DNA from: Trueperaceae bacterium
Lineage (GTDB): Bacteria; Deinococcota; Deinococci; Deinococcales; Trueperaceae
Direction: 5' to 3'
DNA length: 10,437 nucleotides
NCBI GenBank assembly: GCA_007130355.1
Contig: SLSQ01000282.1
Coordinates: 1-10,437, forward strand
Shown one piece after another: positions 1-6,010 of this stretch. The notes below the pieces were generated by a model. The model was not told the DNA's origin, searched no databases, and was given only the letters and a program-made list of their open reading frames with translations. Position numbers and translations under genes: made by a program. The number at the start of each line of letters is the position of its first letter. Positions within the stretch are counted from its first letter, which is position 1.

Positions 1-24
1 AAGCCTCCGCAGGAGCGGAGGCTT
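1..24. terminator. Hairpin terminator, probably bidirectional
   Basis: Perfect inverted repeat: a 10-bp stem (AAGCCTCCGC / GCGGAGGCTT) around an AGGA loop. It lies about 100 bases downstream of the stop of the minus-strand VOC-like gene, so it probably ends that transcript and may also end a gene coming from the left outside the window. There is no U-tract on the plus side beyond the two T of the stem. The other side is cut by the window edge, so minus-strand U-richness cannot be judged. Its AAGCC...GGCTT layout matches the other hairpins at gene ends in this window. Confidence 0.6.
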
Positions 25-123
25 GGCGCGAAAGGGGGACGCGACGGCGTCGGGCCGAGAGGACCGGTCATCGACGTGGACCTCGTGGTGGGTGCCAAGT
101 CGCGGCGATCGGACCCGCCTCGC

Positions 124-582
124 TCACGCGTCCGGGAACTCCCAGATCTCGAGGCGCAGGCCGGCTGGGGACCGCAGGTCGAGCACGCGCTGGACGGACG
201 AGCCGGAACGCGCCGTGACGGCGCGTTCCGGCAGTCGTTCGCGGAGGGCACGCTCGAACCTGGCGATGTCCCGGGTCATGAAGCAAAGGACGTGTCCGGC
301 CAGGTTCGCGTGCTCCGCCGAGCGTCGGCAGGCGAAGGTGAAGGCCCGGTCCCGGGTCGTGAACAGCGCGTACCGGTCGTCGAGAGCGAGGGTCGTGCAA
401 CCGAGGGTCTCGAGGTGAAAACCCACCTCGGTCTCGAAGTCGTCGACCGGGTACTCCCACGTGCAGCGGAAGACGGTGCCTCGGAAGTCCCAGGGAAGGG
501 GATCCGTTCCGACCGCGCGGTCCATCGCCTTCTGGCCGGTATCGCGCCAGCCCTGCAGCCGTGCTCGCTCGTACCTGCTCAT
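124..582 (-). CDS. VOC/glyoxalase-fold family protein, small
   Basis: Encodes about 152 residues that look like a single vicinal-oxygen-chelate (glyoxalase/bleomycin-resistance) domain. An N-terminal tail (about 1-35) precedes a typical half-domain, with EYPVDDFETEVGF around 43-55, then LDDRYALFTTRDRAFTFAC (about 67-85), GHVLCFMTRDIARFERAL (about 96-113) and a C-terminal strand ending LRLEIWEFP. Substrate and metal dependence cannot be read from the sequence. VOC proteins include dioxygenases, lyases and drug-binding proteins. I chose the ATG at 582 because a G-rich Shine-Dalgarno-like GGGGGG lies just upstream; the frame is open further upstream to a GTG at 708, but that extension is basic, low-complexity sequence unlike a conserved domain. 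Codons 117-127 are a perfect palindrome (see separate entry). It appears monocistronic, with a -10-like TACGAT about 80 bases upstream. Family assignment is moderate. Confidence 0.7.
   Translation of the reverse strand: MSRYERARLQGWRDTGQKAMDRAVGTDPLPWDFRGTVFRCTWEYPVDDFETEVGFHLETLGCTTLALDDRYALFTTRDRAFTFACRRSAEHANLAGHVLCFMTRDIARFERALRERLPERAVTARSGSSVQRVLDLRSPAGLRLEIWEFPDA
202..232. repeat. Perfect 14-bp inverted repeat inside the VOC-like gene
   Basis: Bases 202-215 are exactly complementary to 219-232, leaving a 3-base TGA loop, so the element is a near-continuous 31-base palindrome. It falls within codons 117-127 of the VOC-like protein (residues LPERAVTARSG), in a stretch that looks like a loop between secondary-structure elements. 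No T-run follows on either strand, so a Rho-independent terminator is unlikely. It could be a dispersed palindromic element that settled in frame, or a chance GC-rich hairpin. Confidence 0.75.
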
Positions 583-663
583 CGTGCACCCCCCGGTTCC
601 ACGGGAACGGCTTCGCCTGGACGCCTGGGTCCGAAGGTTCGTCGGATCCGGCGACCCTTCCGA

Positions 664-669
664 ATCGTA
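664..669 (-). promoter_or_regulatory. Possible -10 box of the VOC-like gene
   Basis: On the minus strand this reads TACGAT, a 5/6 match to TATAAT-type boxes and rare in such GC-rich DNA. It lies 81 bases before the ATG at 582. No recognisable -35 hexamer sits 16-18 bases upstream, so this is weak support only. Confidence 0.25.
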
Positions 670-824
670 GCGTCCTCGTCCACGATCGTCGCGAGGGTCG
701 ATCCGCACGTGCCGTACGCTCGAGCGGTCCTCCGCGAGGGCGTTCCCGGCGGGCGACGGTCACGGTCCGGCCTGGTCCGTGCCGCGAGCACCGCGGCCGG
801 CTCGGCCGCGCGAGGCAGGACGAA

Positions 825-848
825 GCCGCGCCCCGGAAGGGGCGCGGC
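825..848 (-). terminator. Rho-independent-type terminator after the DUF192-like gene
   Basis: A 10-bp all-GC stem (GCCGCGCCCC / GGGGCGCGGC) with a 4-base loop. It begins 38 bases after the stop of the DUF192-like gene. On the minus strand the stem is followed by TTCGTCC, a weak T-rich tail that resembles the CTTCGTC tail of the 4072-4107 terminator. Confidence 0.65.
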
Positions 849-885
849 GTTCAGCGAGCACGGTTCGACGCGCGTGGTCCGGAGC

Positions 886-1452
886 TCAGAACCTGCGGAT
901 CGACTCCGGGTCGAGGGTCGAGCCGACGACGACGCCGTAGTTCTCGAGCGTGCCCTTCTTGGCGCCGATCAGGTACTGGTGCCGCTCGACGATCGAGACG
1001 CGGCTGGCGCCGGGGACGCTGCCGTGGACGGCCACGACCGTGCCGCTCGCGTCGATGGCGGCGAACTCCACGTCGGTGGCGACGCCGTCGACCGCGTAGC
1101 TGGTGCGAGCGGTCGTCTCGCGGGTGAGCGGGTAGAGGACGAAGGTGTTCTCCATCGCGCGCTCGCCGACGCCCTTGAAGCCGGCGGCGCGGGCGGGGCC
1201 GGTGTCGGCGATCCGGACGGGCAGGAGCGCGGCCGAACCGTCGGGGTTGGTCAGCATGACCGAGCCGGTCGGAAGCGAGGCGAACGTTTCGGGGAGGAAG
1301 TTCGGCTGCGCGGCGGCGACGCGCGGGGCGAGGACGTTCGAGCCGAACCAGCCGGCGCCGGCGACCAGGACCGCGGCGATGAGGAGCGGCTTGATGCGAT
1401 CGTTCCAACGGATGCGGGTAGCGAACGGTACGGGTGCGGTGGCTTGAGCCAT
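886..1452 (-). CDS. Membrane-anchored DUF192-like protein
   Basis: Encodes 188 residues. Residues 1-20 are basic, about 21-40 form a hydrophobic helix (PLLIAAVLVAGAGWFGSNVL) that would act as signal anchor, and the rest should lie outside the membrane. From about residue 77 the pattern LPVRIADTGPARAAGFKG...MENTFVLYPL, then TSYAVDGVATDVEFAAIDASGTVVAVH, resembles the DUF192 family (PF02643), a small beta-rich domain of unknown function usually exported or anchored. The canonical GLM and FWM positions are altered, so this would be a divergent member. The ATG is preceded by AAAGGGG, a good ribosome binding site 10 bases away. It is divergent from a two-component operon across an intergenic region with phased repeats, so control by that regulator is plausible but inferred. 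A GC hairpin ends it. I am fairly sure it is a gene and moderately sure of the family. Confidence 0.75.
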   Translation of the reverse strand: MAQATAPVPFATRIRWNDRIKPLLIAAVLVAGAGWFGSNVLAPRVAAAQPNFLPETFASLPTGSVMLTNPDGSAALLPVRIADTGPARAAGFKGVGERAMENTFVLYPLTRETTARTSYAVDGVATDVEFAAIDASGTVVAVHGSVPGASRVSIVERHQYLIGAKKGTLENYGVVVGSTLDPESIRRF

Positions 1453-1507
1453 GGCGATCGTCCCCTTTCAGGACCGTCGCGCCAGGTCCGGTTCGCGACG
1501 TGCCTGG

Positions 1508-1513
1508 AGATTA
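1508..1513 (-). promoter_or_regulatory. Candidate -10 box for the DUF192-like gene
   Basis: Reads TAATCT on the minus strand, 55 bases before the ATG at 1452. The -35 region would overlap the second GTGAAGC repeat (1535-1541). No clear TTGACA-like -35 is present, as expected if an OmpR-type activator or repressor bound there. Confidence 0.35.
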
Positions 1514-1523
1514 GGTGCGGCGG

Positions 1524-1545
1524 GTGAAGCGAACGTGAAGCGCTT
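1524..1545. promoter_or_regulatory. Two direct repeats with 11-bp phase, likely response-regulator operator
   Basis: GTGAAGC occurs at 1524-1530 and again at 1535-1541, exactly 11 bp apart. Both copies sit just upstream of the expected -35 of the plus-strand regulator gene and across the -35/spacer of the minus-strand DUF192-like gene. Tandem half-sites with one helical turn are the usual target of OmpR/PhoB winged-helix regulators, and the gene next to it encodes one. Autoregulation and co-control of the DUF192-like gene are inferred. Confidence 0.5.
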
Positions 1546-1564
1546 CCGGACCGGTTCCGGCGCG

Positions 1565-1570
1565 TACGAT
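1565..1570 (+). promoter_or_regulatory. Candidate -10 box of the two-component operon
   Basis: TACGAT lies 26 bases upstream of the GTG start at 1596, leaving room for a short leader that includes the AGGAGG ribosome binding site. The -35 position (around 1542-1547) is poor, and the phased repeats end just before it, which fits an activator-dependent promoter. Confidence 0.4.
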
Positions 1571-1595
1571 GCGGGGCGAAGGGGAGGAGGGACGC

Positions 1596-2276
1596 GTGCG
1601 GATCCTGTTCGTCGAGGACGATCCCGCCCTGGCGGCGACCGTCCGCGAGGTGCTCGAAGCGAGCGGTGCGAACGTCGTCCATGCGGAGACCCGCGAGGCG
1701 GCGTGGGAGGTCGCCTGGCGCGATCCGTTCGACGTCGCGGCGTTCGACGTGATGCTGCCCGACGGGCCCGAGGCGGGCTTCGAGCTGGCGGCCGACCTGC
1801 GCGAGGCCGGCTTTCGGCAGCCGATCCTCTTCCTCAGCGCCCGCGACGCCGTGCCCGACCGGGTCCGCGGCCTCGGCGTCGGCGACGACTACCTCCCCAA
1901 GCCGTTCGCGCTCGACGAGCTGGTCGCCCGACTGCGGGCGCTCTACCGTCGCGGCGAGGTCCGTCGCGAGGTGGTCCGCTGGGGCGACGTCGAGCTGCGG
2001 CCGTTCGACCGCTTGGTGTTGCGGGACGGCGAGGCGGTACGCCTGACGAACAAGGAGTACGAGGTGCTGGCGCTGCTGCTGCAGAACCCCGGTCGGGCGT
2101 TCACGCGGTCGGAGATCCTGGAGCGCATCTGGGGGCTCGGGGCCGAGCACGCCTCGAACGTGGTCGACGTCTACGTCCGGACGATCCGGTCCAAGCTCGG
2201 CGACGCCGTCGTCGAGACCGTCCGCGGGACCGGCTACCGTGCCCCCGTCGAGCCGGACCGCGGGGGCCGGCCGTGA
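1596..2276 (+). CDS. OmpR/PhoB-family DNA-binding response regulator
   Basis: Encodes 226 residues. The receiver domain (about 1-115) has the acidic pocket E7-D8-D9, the phospho-acceptor D51 in AFDVMLPDG, S81 in LFLSARD and the invariant K102 in LPKPF. A winged-helix DNA-binding domain follows (about 125-218), with LTNKEYEVLALLL, AFTRSEILERIWG, the recognition-helix segment VVDVYVRTIRSKL and the terminal wing VRGTGYR. The GTG at 1596 is preferred over the ATG at 1569, because AGGAGG lies 7 bases before it and the protein then starts directly with the first receiver strand RILFVEDD. Two small departures are visible: GDDY replaces the common GADDY before the lysine, and two extra residues follow LPDG. 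The stop overlaps the kinase start as GTGA, so the pair is translationally coupled. It probably binds the phased GTGAAGC repeats upstream of itself. The signal sensed is unknown. Confidence 0.93.
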   Translation: MRILFVEDDPALAATVREVLEASGANVVHAETREAAWEVAWRDPFDVAAFDVMLPDGPEAGFELAADLREAGFRQPILFLSARDAVPDRVRGLGVGDDYLPKPFALDELVARLRALYRRGEVRREVVRWGDVELRPFDRLVLRDGEAVRLTNKEYEVLALLLQNPGRAFTRSEILERIWGLGAEHASNVVDVYVRTIRSKLGDAVVETVRGTGYRAPVEPDRGGRP

Positions 2277-3550
2277 ACCTGCGGCCGAAACTGGCTCTCG
2301 TCGCGGCCGGACTGGCGGCGATCGGGACCGTGCTGGGGCTGGTCGCGACCTACTTCGGATTGCTGAACCTGCGCATGGCCGGACTCGACGACGACAACCG
2401 GCTTCTCGCCGACCTGATCGTGTCCGTCGCGGTGCTACGCGAGGACGAGCCGGTCCGCGTCCCGGTCGTGGTCGGCAGCTATCTCTCCGGCGACCGGGCG
2501 GGCGCGGCCGCGCAGGCGTTCGTCGACGGACAGCTGGTCTGGTCGGCGGGGCTCGGCGGCGCACCGCGACCGCTCGACGCGGAACGGTTGCTGGCCGGCG
2601 AGGGGGTCCGCACCGTCGACGAGTGGCGCGTCGCCACCGTCCGGGACGAGGACGCCGGCGTCGCCGTGCAGGTGGGCCGGCCGCTGGTCGGGGTACGCGA
2701 GGTGCTCGGTCCCTTCCCGGAGTTGGCGCTCGGGGTCCTGACGGGCGTCGCCCTGCTCGCCGGCGCGCTGGCCTGGTGGTCGGTGGGCATCGCGCTCCGG
2801 CCGCTGCGGCGCCTCACCGCCTCGGCCGAACGGTTCGGGTCCGGGGCCGAGGTACCGGCCATCCCCGGCCGCGACGAACCGGCCCGTCTGGCGCGCGCCT
2901 TCGGCGATCTGCTGGCCCGGCTGCGGGACGAACGCGAACGCGAGCACCGCTTCCTGGCGTACGCCGCGCACGAGCTGCGCACCCCGATCTCGGCGTTGCG
3001 CGCCGGTCTCGAAGCGGCCGCCGCCGGCAAGGTGCCGCTCGACGCGGTGGTGGCCCGGCGTCTGGGAGGGGAGGCGCGCCGCCTCGAGGACCTGGCGCAG
3101 AACCTGCTCGCCCTCTCGTCGGCCGAGGCGGGCGACGTGCGGACCGCCGAGCTGGACCTCGAACGCTTGGCCGCCGACGCGTACGACCGGTTCCTGCCGC
3201 TGGCCCTCGAGCGGGGGTTGATGCTCGACCTCGAGACCGAACCGGCCCGCGCCGTCGGGGACGCGCGGCTGATCGAGCAGGCGCTCGCGAACCTGGTCGC
3301 GAACGCCCTGCGCGCCACGCGCGAAGGCGGAGCGACGTTGCGGACCGGTACGGACCCGGAAGGGTTCGCCTGGATCGAGATCCGCGACACCGGACCGGGC
3401 ATCCGGCTCGGCGACGATTCCGTCGGACTGGGACTTCGCGTCGTGCGCGCCGTCGCGGCGATCCACGGGGGCGAGGCCCGCTTCACGGTGGAGAACGGAA
3501 CGGCGGTGCGGCTCCGGTTCCCGACCGTGACGAGCGACACCAGTACCTAG
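2273..3550 (+). CDS. HAMP-domain sensor histidine kinase with a short ATP lid
   Basis: Encodes 425 residues, the partner of the upstream regulator. TM1 spans about 7-30, an extracytoplasmic sensor of about 120 residues follows, TM2 spans about 151-173 and a HAMP linker about 174-226. The dimerisation domain carries the phospho-acceptor H233 in AAHELRTPISAL. The catalytic domain has the N box around N340-N344 (ALANLVANALRA), G1 DTGPGI at 372-377 and G2 GLGL at 385-388. Only seven residues separate G1 from G2, where EnvZ-type kinases have more than 20 including the F box, so the ATP lid is greatly shortened. The frame is intact and the C-terminus (ARFTVENGTAVRLRFP) is normal, so this looks like a natural variant rather than decay. 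The sensor region has no recognised ligand domain. The GTG start overlaps the regulator stop by four bases, with a GGGGG stretch just upstream. Confidence 0.92.
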   Translation: MNLRPKLALVAAGLAAIGTVLGLVATYFGLLNLRMAGLDDDNRLLADLIVSVAVLREDEPVRVPVVVGSYLSGDRAGAAAQAFVDGQLVWSAGLGGAPRPLDAERLLAGEGVRTVDEWRVATVRDEDAGVAVQVGRPLVGVREVLGPFPELALGVLTGVALLAGALAWWSVGIALRPLRRLTASAERFGSGAEVPAIPGRDEPARLARAFGDLLARLRDEREREHRFLAYAAHELRTPISALRAGLEAAAAGKVPLDAVVARRLGGEARRLEDLAQNLLALSSAEAGDVRTAELDLERLAADAYDRFLPLALERGLMLDLETEPARAVGDARLIEQALANLVANALRATREGGATLRTGTDPEGFAWIEIRDTGPGIRLGDDSVGLGLRVVRAVAAIHGGEARFTVENGTAVRLRFPTVTSDTST

Positions 3551-3625
3551 TCGAACGTCGGACCGTTGCCCGAACCGTGCGCGGACCCTCACATGCAGTA
3601 CACCGTTAGGCGCTACCATGAATCC

Positions 3626-3648
3626 GTTCTTCGCCTTCCACGAAGAAC
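3626..3648 (+). promoter_or_regulatory. Leader hairpin just before the ribosome binding site of the DUF7662-like gene
   Basis: GTTCTTCG (3626-3633) pairs perfectly with CGAAGAAC (3641-3648) around a 7-base loop. The stem is AT-richer than its surroundings and ends two bases before the GGAGGAGG ribosome binding site at 3651-3658. It could be an operator for a dimeric repressor or an RNA structure that tunes translation. It is not followed by a T-run, so it is not an ordinary terminator of the kinase operon. A short open frame starting at ATG 3618 runs through the hairpin. Confidence 0.45.
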
Positions 3649-3661
3649 CCGGAGGAGGACC

Positions 3662-4048
3662 ATGGAGCATATCGAAGCGAAGGTACTGATCCCGCCCGAT
3701 CGGGTCAGCGAGTTCTACGCACTGGCCGGTCGTTGGCTCGCCGGCGAGCCGTTGCAGGCCGCCCCGCGCCGCGGCGCCCGCCGTTCGCGGCGTTCGAAAG
3801 GCCCGAGCGCCAGCAGTTACGCTCCGCTGGGCGAGCACCTGCGGAACGTCGAGGGGGACGAGACGACCCTGACGTTCGACGAGGTCGAGAAGATCCTGTC
3901 CCGCTCGTTGCCGGCCAGCGCGGTCAAGCACCGCGCCTGGTGGGCGAACACCGACACGCACAGCCAGGCGCTCGTCTGGCTGAGCGCCGGCTTCGTCGTC
4001 GACCACGCCGATCTGGACGCGAAGACGATCACCTTCCGTCGTACCTGA
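3662..4048 (+). CDS. DUF7662 domain protein, function unknown
   Basis: Encodes 128 residues. The N-terminal part (about 1-30) is a short strand-helix unit (IEAKVLIPPDRVSEFYALAGRWLAGE), followed by a strongly basic hinge at 36-46. From about 51 comes a compact domain with YAPLGEHLRN, LTFDEVEKIL, LPASAVKHRAWWAN (85-96), HSQALVWLSAGF and the closing strand TITFRR. This resembles the DUF7662 family as I remember it: LTF-E-E-I, P-SA-KH-AWW-N and Q-A-WL-AG. No biochemical function is known to me. The acidic helix plus basic patch could suit nucleic-acid binding, but that is a guess. The ATG at 3662 follows GGAGGAGG at ideal spacing; upstream in-frame starts would enter non-conserved sequence. It lies 111 bases after the kinase stop with its own hairpin-bearing leader, so it is probably a separate transcription unit. 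Confidence 0.82.
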   Translation: MEHIEAKVLIPPDRVSEFYALAGRWLAGEPLQAAPRRGARRSRRSKGPSASSYAPLGEHLRNVEGDETTLTFDEVEKILSRSLPASAVKHRAWWANTDTHSQALVWLSAGFVVDHADLDAKTITFRRT

Positions 4049-4071
4049 CGCAGCCTCGCTGCGACGGGCGC

Positions 4072-4107
4072 ACGAAGCCCCGCCGGGTCGAGCCGGCGGG
4101 GCTTCGT
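4072..4107. terminator. Strong bidirectional terminator between convergent genes
   Basis: Perfect 15-bp stem (4072-4086 with 4093-4107) around a 6-base GTCGAG loop. It sits midway between the stop of the DUF7662-like gene and the stop of the convergent kynureninase gene. The stem starts ACGAAGCC and ends GGCTTCGT, giving a short T-containing tail on both strands but no long U-tract. It is the strongest hairpin in the window. Confidence 0.8.
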
Positions 4108-4133
4108 CGTGCGGCGGGCGCGGTCCGGTGTCG

Positions 4134-5345
4134 CTACGGGACGCTCGGTTCGGCGCCGCCGGCGGCACCGAGTCGCCAGCGGCCCGGATCGTCGAGCAGC
4201 GTCCGGAGCGCGTCGACCGCCCGGTCGACGTCGGCGTCGTCGTTGTAGAGCGCCACCGGCGCCAGCCGCAGCAGGTCGGGGGGACGGTGGTCGGGGATCA
4301 CCCCTTCGGCGCGCAGGGCCTGCGACAGGGCGCGGGCCGAATCGTGCCGCAGGGCGACGTGGCCGCCGCGTCGCACCGGATCGCGCGGCGTGATCGCCTC
4401 GACCTCCGGCAGGCGCTCGGTGACCGCCTCGAGCAACCGTGCGGTGAGCTCGAGCGATCGTTCGCGGACCGCGTCGATCCCGACCTCCTCGAAGATCGCG
4501 AGGGCGCCCTCGAGGCCGGCCAGCGCCAGGATCGGAGGCGTGCCGATCTGCCAGGCCGCGGCGCCCTCGGCCGGGGCGAAGGTCGGCCGCATCTCGAACT
4601 GGGTTCCCTTGTCGTGCCCCCACCAGCCGGGCAGGCCGGGGTCGCGGGCGTGGTGGCGGCGGTGCAGGTACAGGCCGCCCGGCGCGCCGGGGCCCCCGTT
4701 CAGGTACTTGTACGAGCACCACACCGCCGCGTCGACCCCGTCGTCGTGGAACGCGTGCGGCAGGGCGCCGATCGAGTGGGCGGCGTCGACCCCGATCCAC
4801 GCTCCGGCGGCGTGGGCGGCGCGCGTCAGGCGGGCGAGGTCGAGGCGCTGTCCGGCCCGGTAGGTGACGGCGGGCACCCACAGCGCCGCCACGTCCGCCC
4901 CGAGCACCGCTTCGATCTCCGCCTCGTCGACGAGCTCCGGTTCGGGACCGTCGCCGCCGACCAGACGGAGTTCCGCGCCGTGCCGCTCGGTCCAGGAGCG
5001 CAGGGCGTAGAGGTCGCTCGGGAACTCGCGGGCGAGGGCGACGATCGCGCGTCGCTCGCCGTCCGGTCGGTAGAGCCCGGCCAGGAGCGCGTGCAGGTTC
5101 ACCGTGATGCCGCCGGTGGGGACCACCTCGTCCGGGTGCGCGCCGACCAGCCGCGCGAGCGCCGGACGGAGCCGCTCGGCCAGCCCGAACCAGTCGTCCC
5201 AGGCGCCGACGCCGTGGTGGTGCCACTGCCGGAAGCGCCGTTCGATCGCGGTCCGAGCGGCCAGGGTCGCCGGTCCGAGCGAGTTCCCGTCCAGGTAGGT
5301 GCCGGTCGGGAGCAGGAACGATTCGCGCCAAGGGAGGCGGGTCAC
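4134..5345 (-). CDS. kynU: Kynureninase
   Basis: Encodes 403 residues, close to the usual 400-420 for bacterial kynureninase, a PLP enzyme that cleaves L-kynurenine to anthranilate and alanine (or hydroxykynurenine to 3-hydroxyanthranilate) in the cytoplasm. Visible family marks are YLDGNSLG near the N-terminus (17-24), WFGLAERLRPALARLVGA, the PTGGITVNLHALL stretch, REFPSDLYALRSW, GVDAAHSIGALPH with D187 expected to contact the PLP ring nitrogen, and WCSYKYLNGGPG, where K213 should form the Schiff base. GTPPILALAGLEGAL and HRPPDLLRLAPVALYN follow in the C-terminal part. The GTG at 5345 overlaps the kynB stop as GTGA and has GGAGG six bases upstream, so translation is coupled to kynB. A bidirectional hairpin follows the stop. 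Tryptophan 2,3-dioxygenase, needed upstream in the pathway, is not in this window. Confidence 0.94.
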   Translation of the reverse strand: MTRLPWRESFLLPTGTYLDGNSLGPATLAARTAIERRFRQWHHHGVGAWDDWFGLAERLRPALARLVGAHPDEVVPTGGITVNLHALLAGLYRPDGERRAIVALAREFPSDLYALRSWTERHGAELRLVGGDGPEPELVDEAEIEAVLGADVAALWVPAVTYRAGQRLDLARLTRAAHAAGAWIGVDAAHSIGALPHAFHDDGVDAAVWCSYKYLNGGPGAPGGLYLHRRHHARDPGLPGWWGHDKGTQFEMRPTFAPAEGAAAWQIGTPPILALAGLEGALAIFEEVGIDAVRERSLELTARLLEAVTERLPEVEAITPRDPVRRGGHVALRHDSARALSQALRAEGVIPDHRPPDLLRLAPVALYNDDADVDRAVDALRTLLDDPGRWRLGAAGGAEPSVP

Positions 5346-6010
5346 GTGCGCCTCCGGTCCGCGTCGCGAGGGCGGACGACCGCGCGGGCCGGGGCGGCGT
5401 CGGTGCCGACCAGCGCGAGCGGCAGGCAGATCAGCTCGTACGGTCCGGCCGACAACCGCTCGAGGGCAAGACCCTCCACGATCGCCACGCCGGCGCCGAA
5501 GCAGGCGTGGTGCGCCCTCAGGGTCGCGTCGTCGAGCGGATCGACGCTGGGCGCGTCGGTCCCGATCAGGCGCACGCCGCCGTCGGCCAAGCGCGCGACC
5601 GTGTCGGGCGCGATCGGCCGGATCTCCGTGGGGAAGGCGGCCCAGCGGTCCGGCTGGCCGGTCCGGAACAGGACGCGCGGCGGCCACGGTCCGGCCGGGA
5701 GCTCGTCCGGACCGATCGCGCCGCGGCCCGCGGCGACGTCGACCAGCACGGCGTCGCCGATCATCGCTTCGAGCGGCACCGACTCGACCGGCGCGCCGTC
5801 CTCCCGGACGTGCCACGGTGCGTCGAGGTGGGTGCCGAGGTGCACGCTGCCGGACAGGCTCGACAGGTTCACGCTCGAGCCGTCCGGGATCCGGGCGGTC
5901 GGTCGCAGCGCGAACGGCGCGTCCCCCGGCCAGACCGGATGCCCGGACGGAAGCGCTCGCGTGGCGTCGCGCCAGCCGGCGTCCGGAGGGTCGGACGCCC
6001 GGCCGCTCAC
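5342..6010 (-). CDS. kynB: Kynurenine formamidase (cyclase family)
   Basis: Encodes 222 residues. It should hydrolyse N-formylkynurenine to kynurenine and formate, the step just before the kynureninase encoded next to it. The N-terminal DATRALPSGHPVWPGD (about 15-30) is typical of the cyclase/KynB family (PF04199). The metal-binding signature HLGTHLDAPWH gives H57, H61, D63 and H67 as likely zinc ligands, and later segments LIGTDAPSVDPLDD and VIVEGLALE-like sequence near the end fit the fold. The GTG at 6010 overlaps the glmM stop as GTGA with GGGG about eight bases upstream, and the chosen length is near that of known KynB (about 205-220). The stop overlaps the kynU start in the same way. 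Related cyclase-family enzymes exist (for example isatin hydrolase), but the kynU neighbour makes KynB by far the best call. Confidence 0.91.
   Translation of the reverse strand: MSGRASDPPDAGWRDATRALPSGHPVWPGDAPFALRPTARIPDGSSVNLSSLSGSVHLGTHLDAPWHVREDGAPVESVPLEAMIGDAVLVDVAAGRGAIGPDELPAGPWPPRVLFRTGQPDRWAAFPTEIRPIAPDTVARLADGGVRLIGTDAPSVDPLDDATLRAHHACFGAGVAIVEGLALERLSAGPYELICLPLALVGTDAAPARAVVRPRDADRRRT

Larger units (their letters stand above)
583..885. other. 303-base intergenic region between VOC-like and DUF192-like genes
   Basis: No convincing coding sequence on either strand. Going right to left (the direction of flanking transcription) it holds the terminator of the DUF192-like gene at 825-848 and a second weaker hairpin at 792-810 (CGCGGCC/GGCCGCG, 5-base loop). 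After about 120 bases with no feature I can name comes a -10-like TACGAT on the minus strand at 669-664, which would give the VOC-like mRNA a leader of roughly 75 bases. No good -35 is visible. Plus- and minus-strand open frames run through it but are arginine-rich GC artefacts. Confidence 0.5.

Noticed and set aside
792..810. 7-bp hairpin CGCGGCC/GGCCGCG as a second terminator
   Set aside because: The stem is short and made of simple CG-rich sequence, there is no T-run, and the better terminator lies 15 bases away.
76..1527. Long plus-strand open frame (483 codons) across the VOC-like and DUF192-like genes
   Set aside because: It is antisense to two genes with recognisable domains and has an Arg/Gly/Ala-rich composition without motifs. 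Very GC-rich DNA keeps such shadow frames open.
1544..1560. TTCCGG direct repeat and ACCGGT palindrome near the regulator promoter
   Set aside because: Short CCGG-type words recur throughout this GC-rich window; unlike GTGAAGC they are not compositionally unusual.
2435..4168. Minus-strand open frame (577 codons) opposite the kinase and DUF7662-like genes
   Set aside because: No domain is recognisable; it spans a strong terminator and is antisense to a complete histidine kinase.
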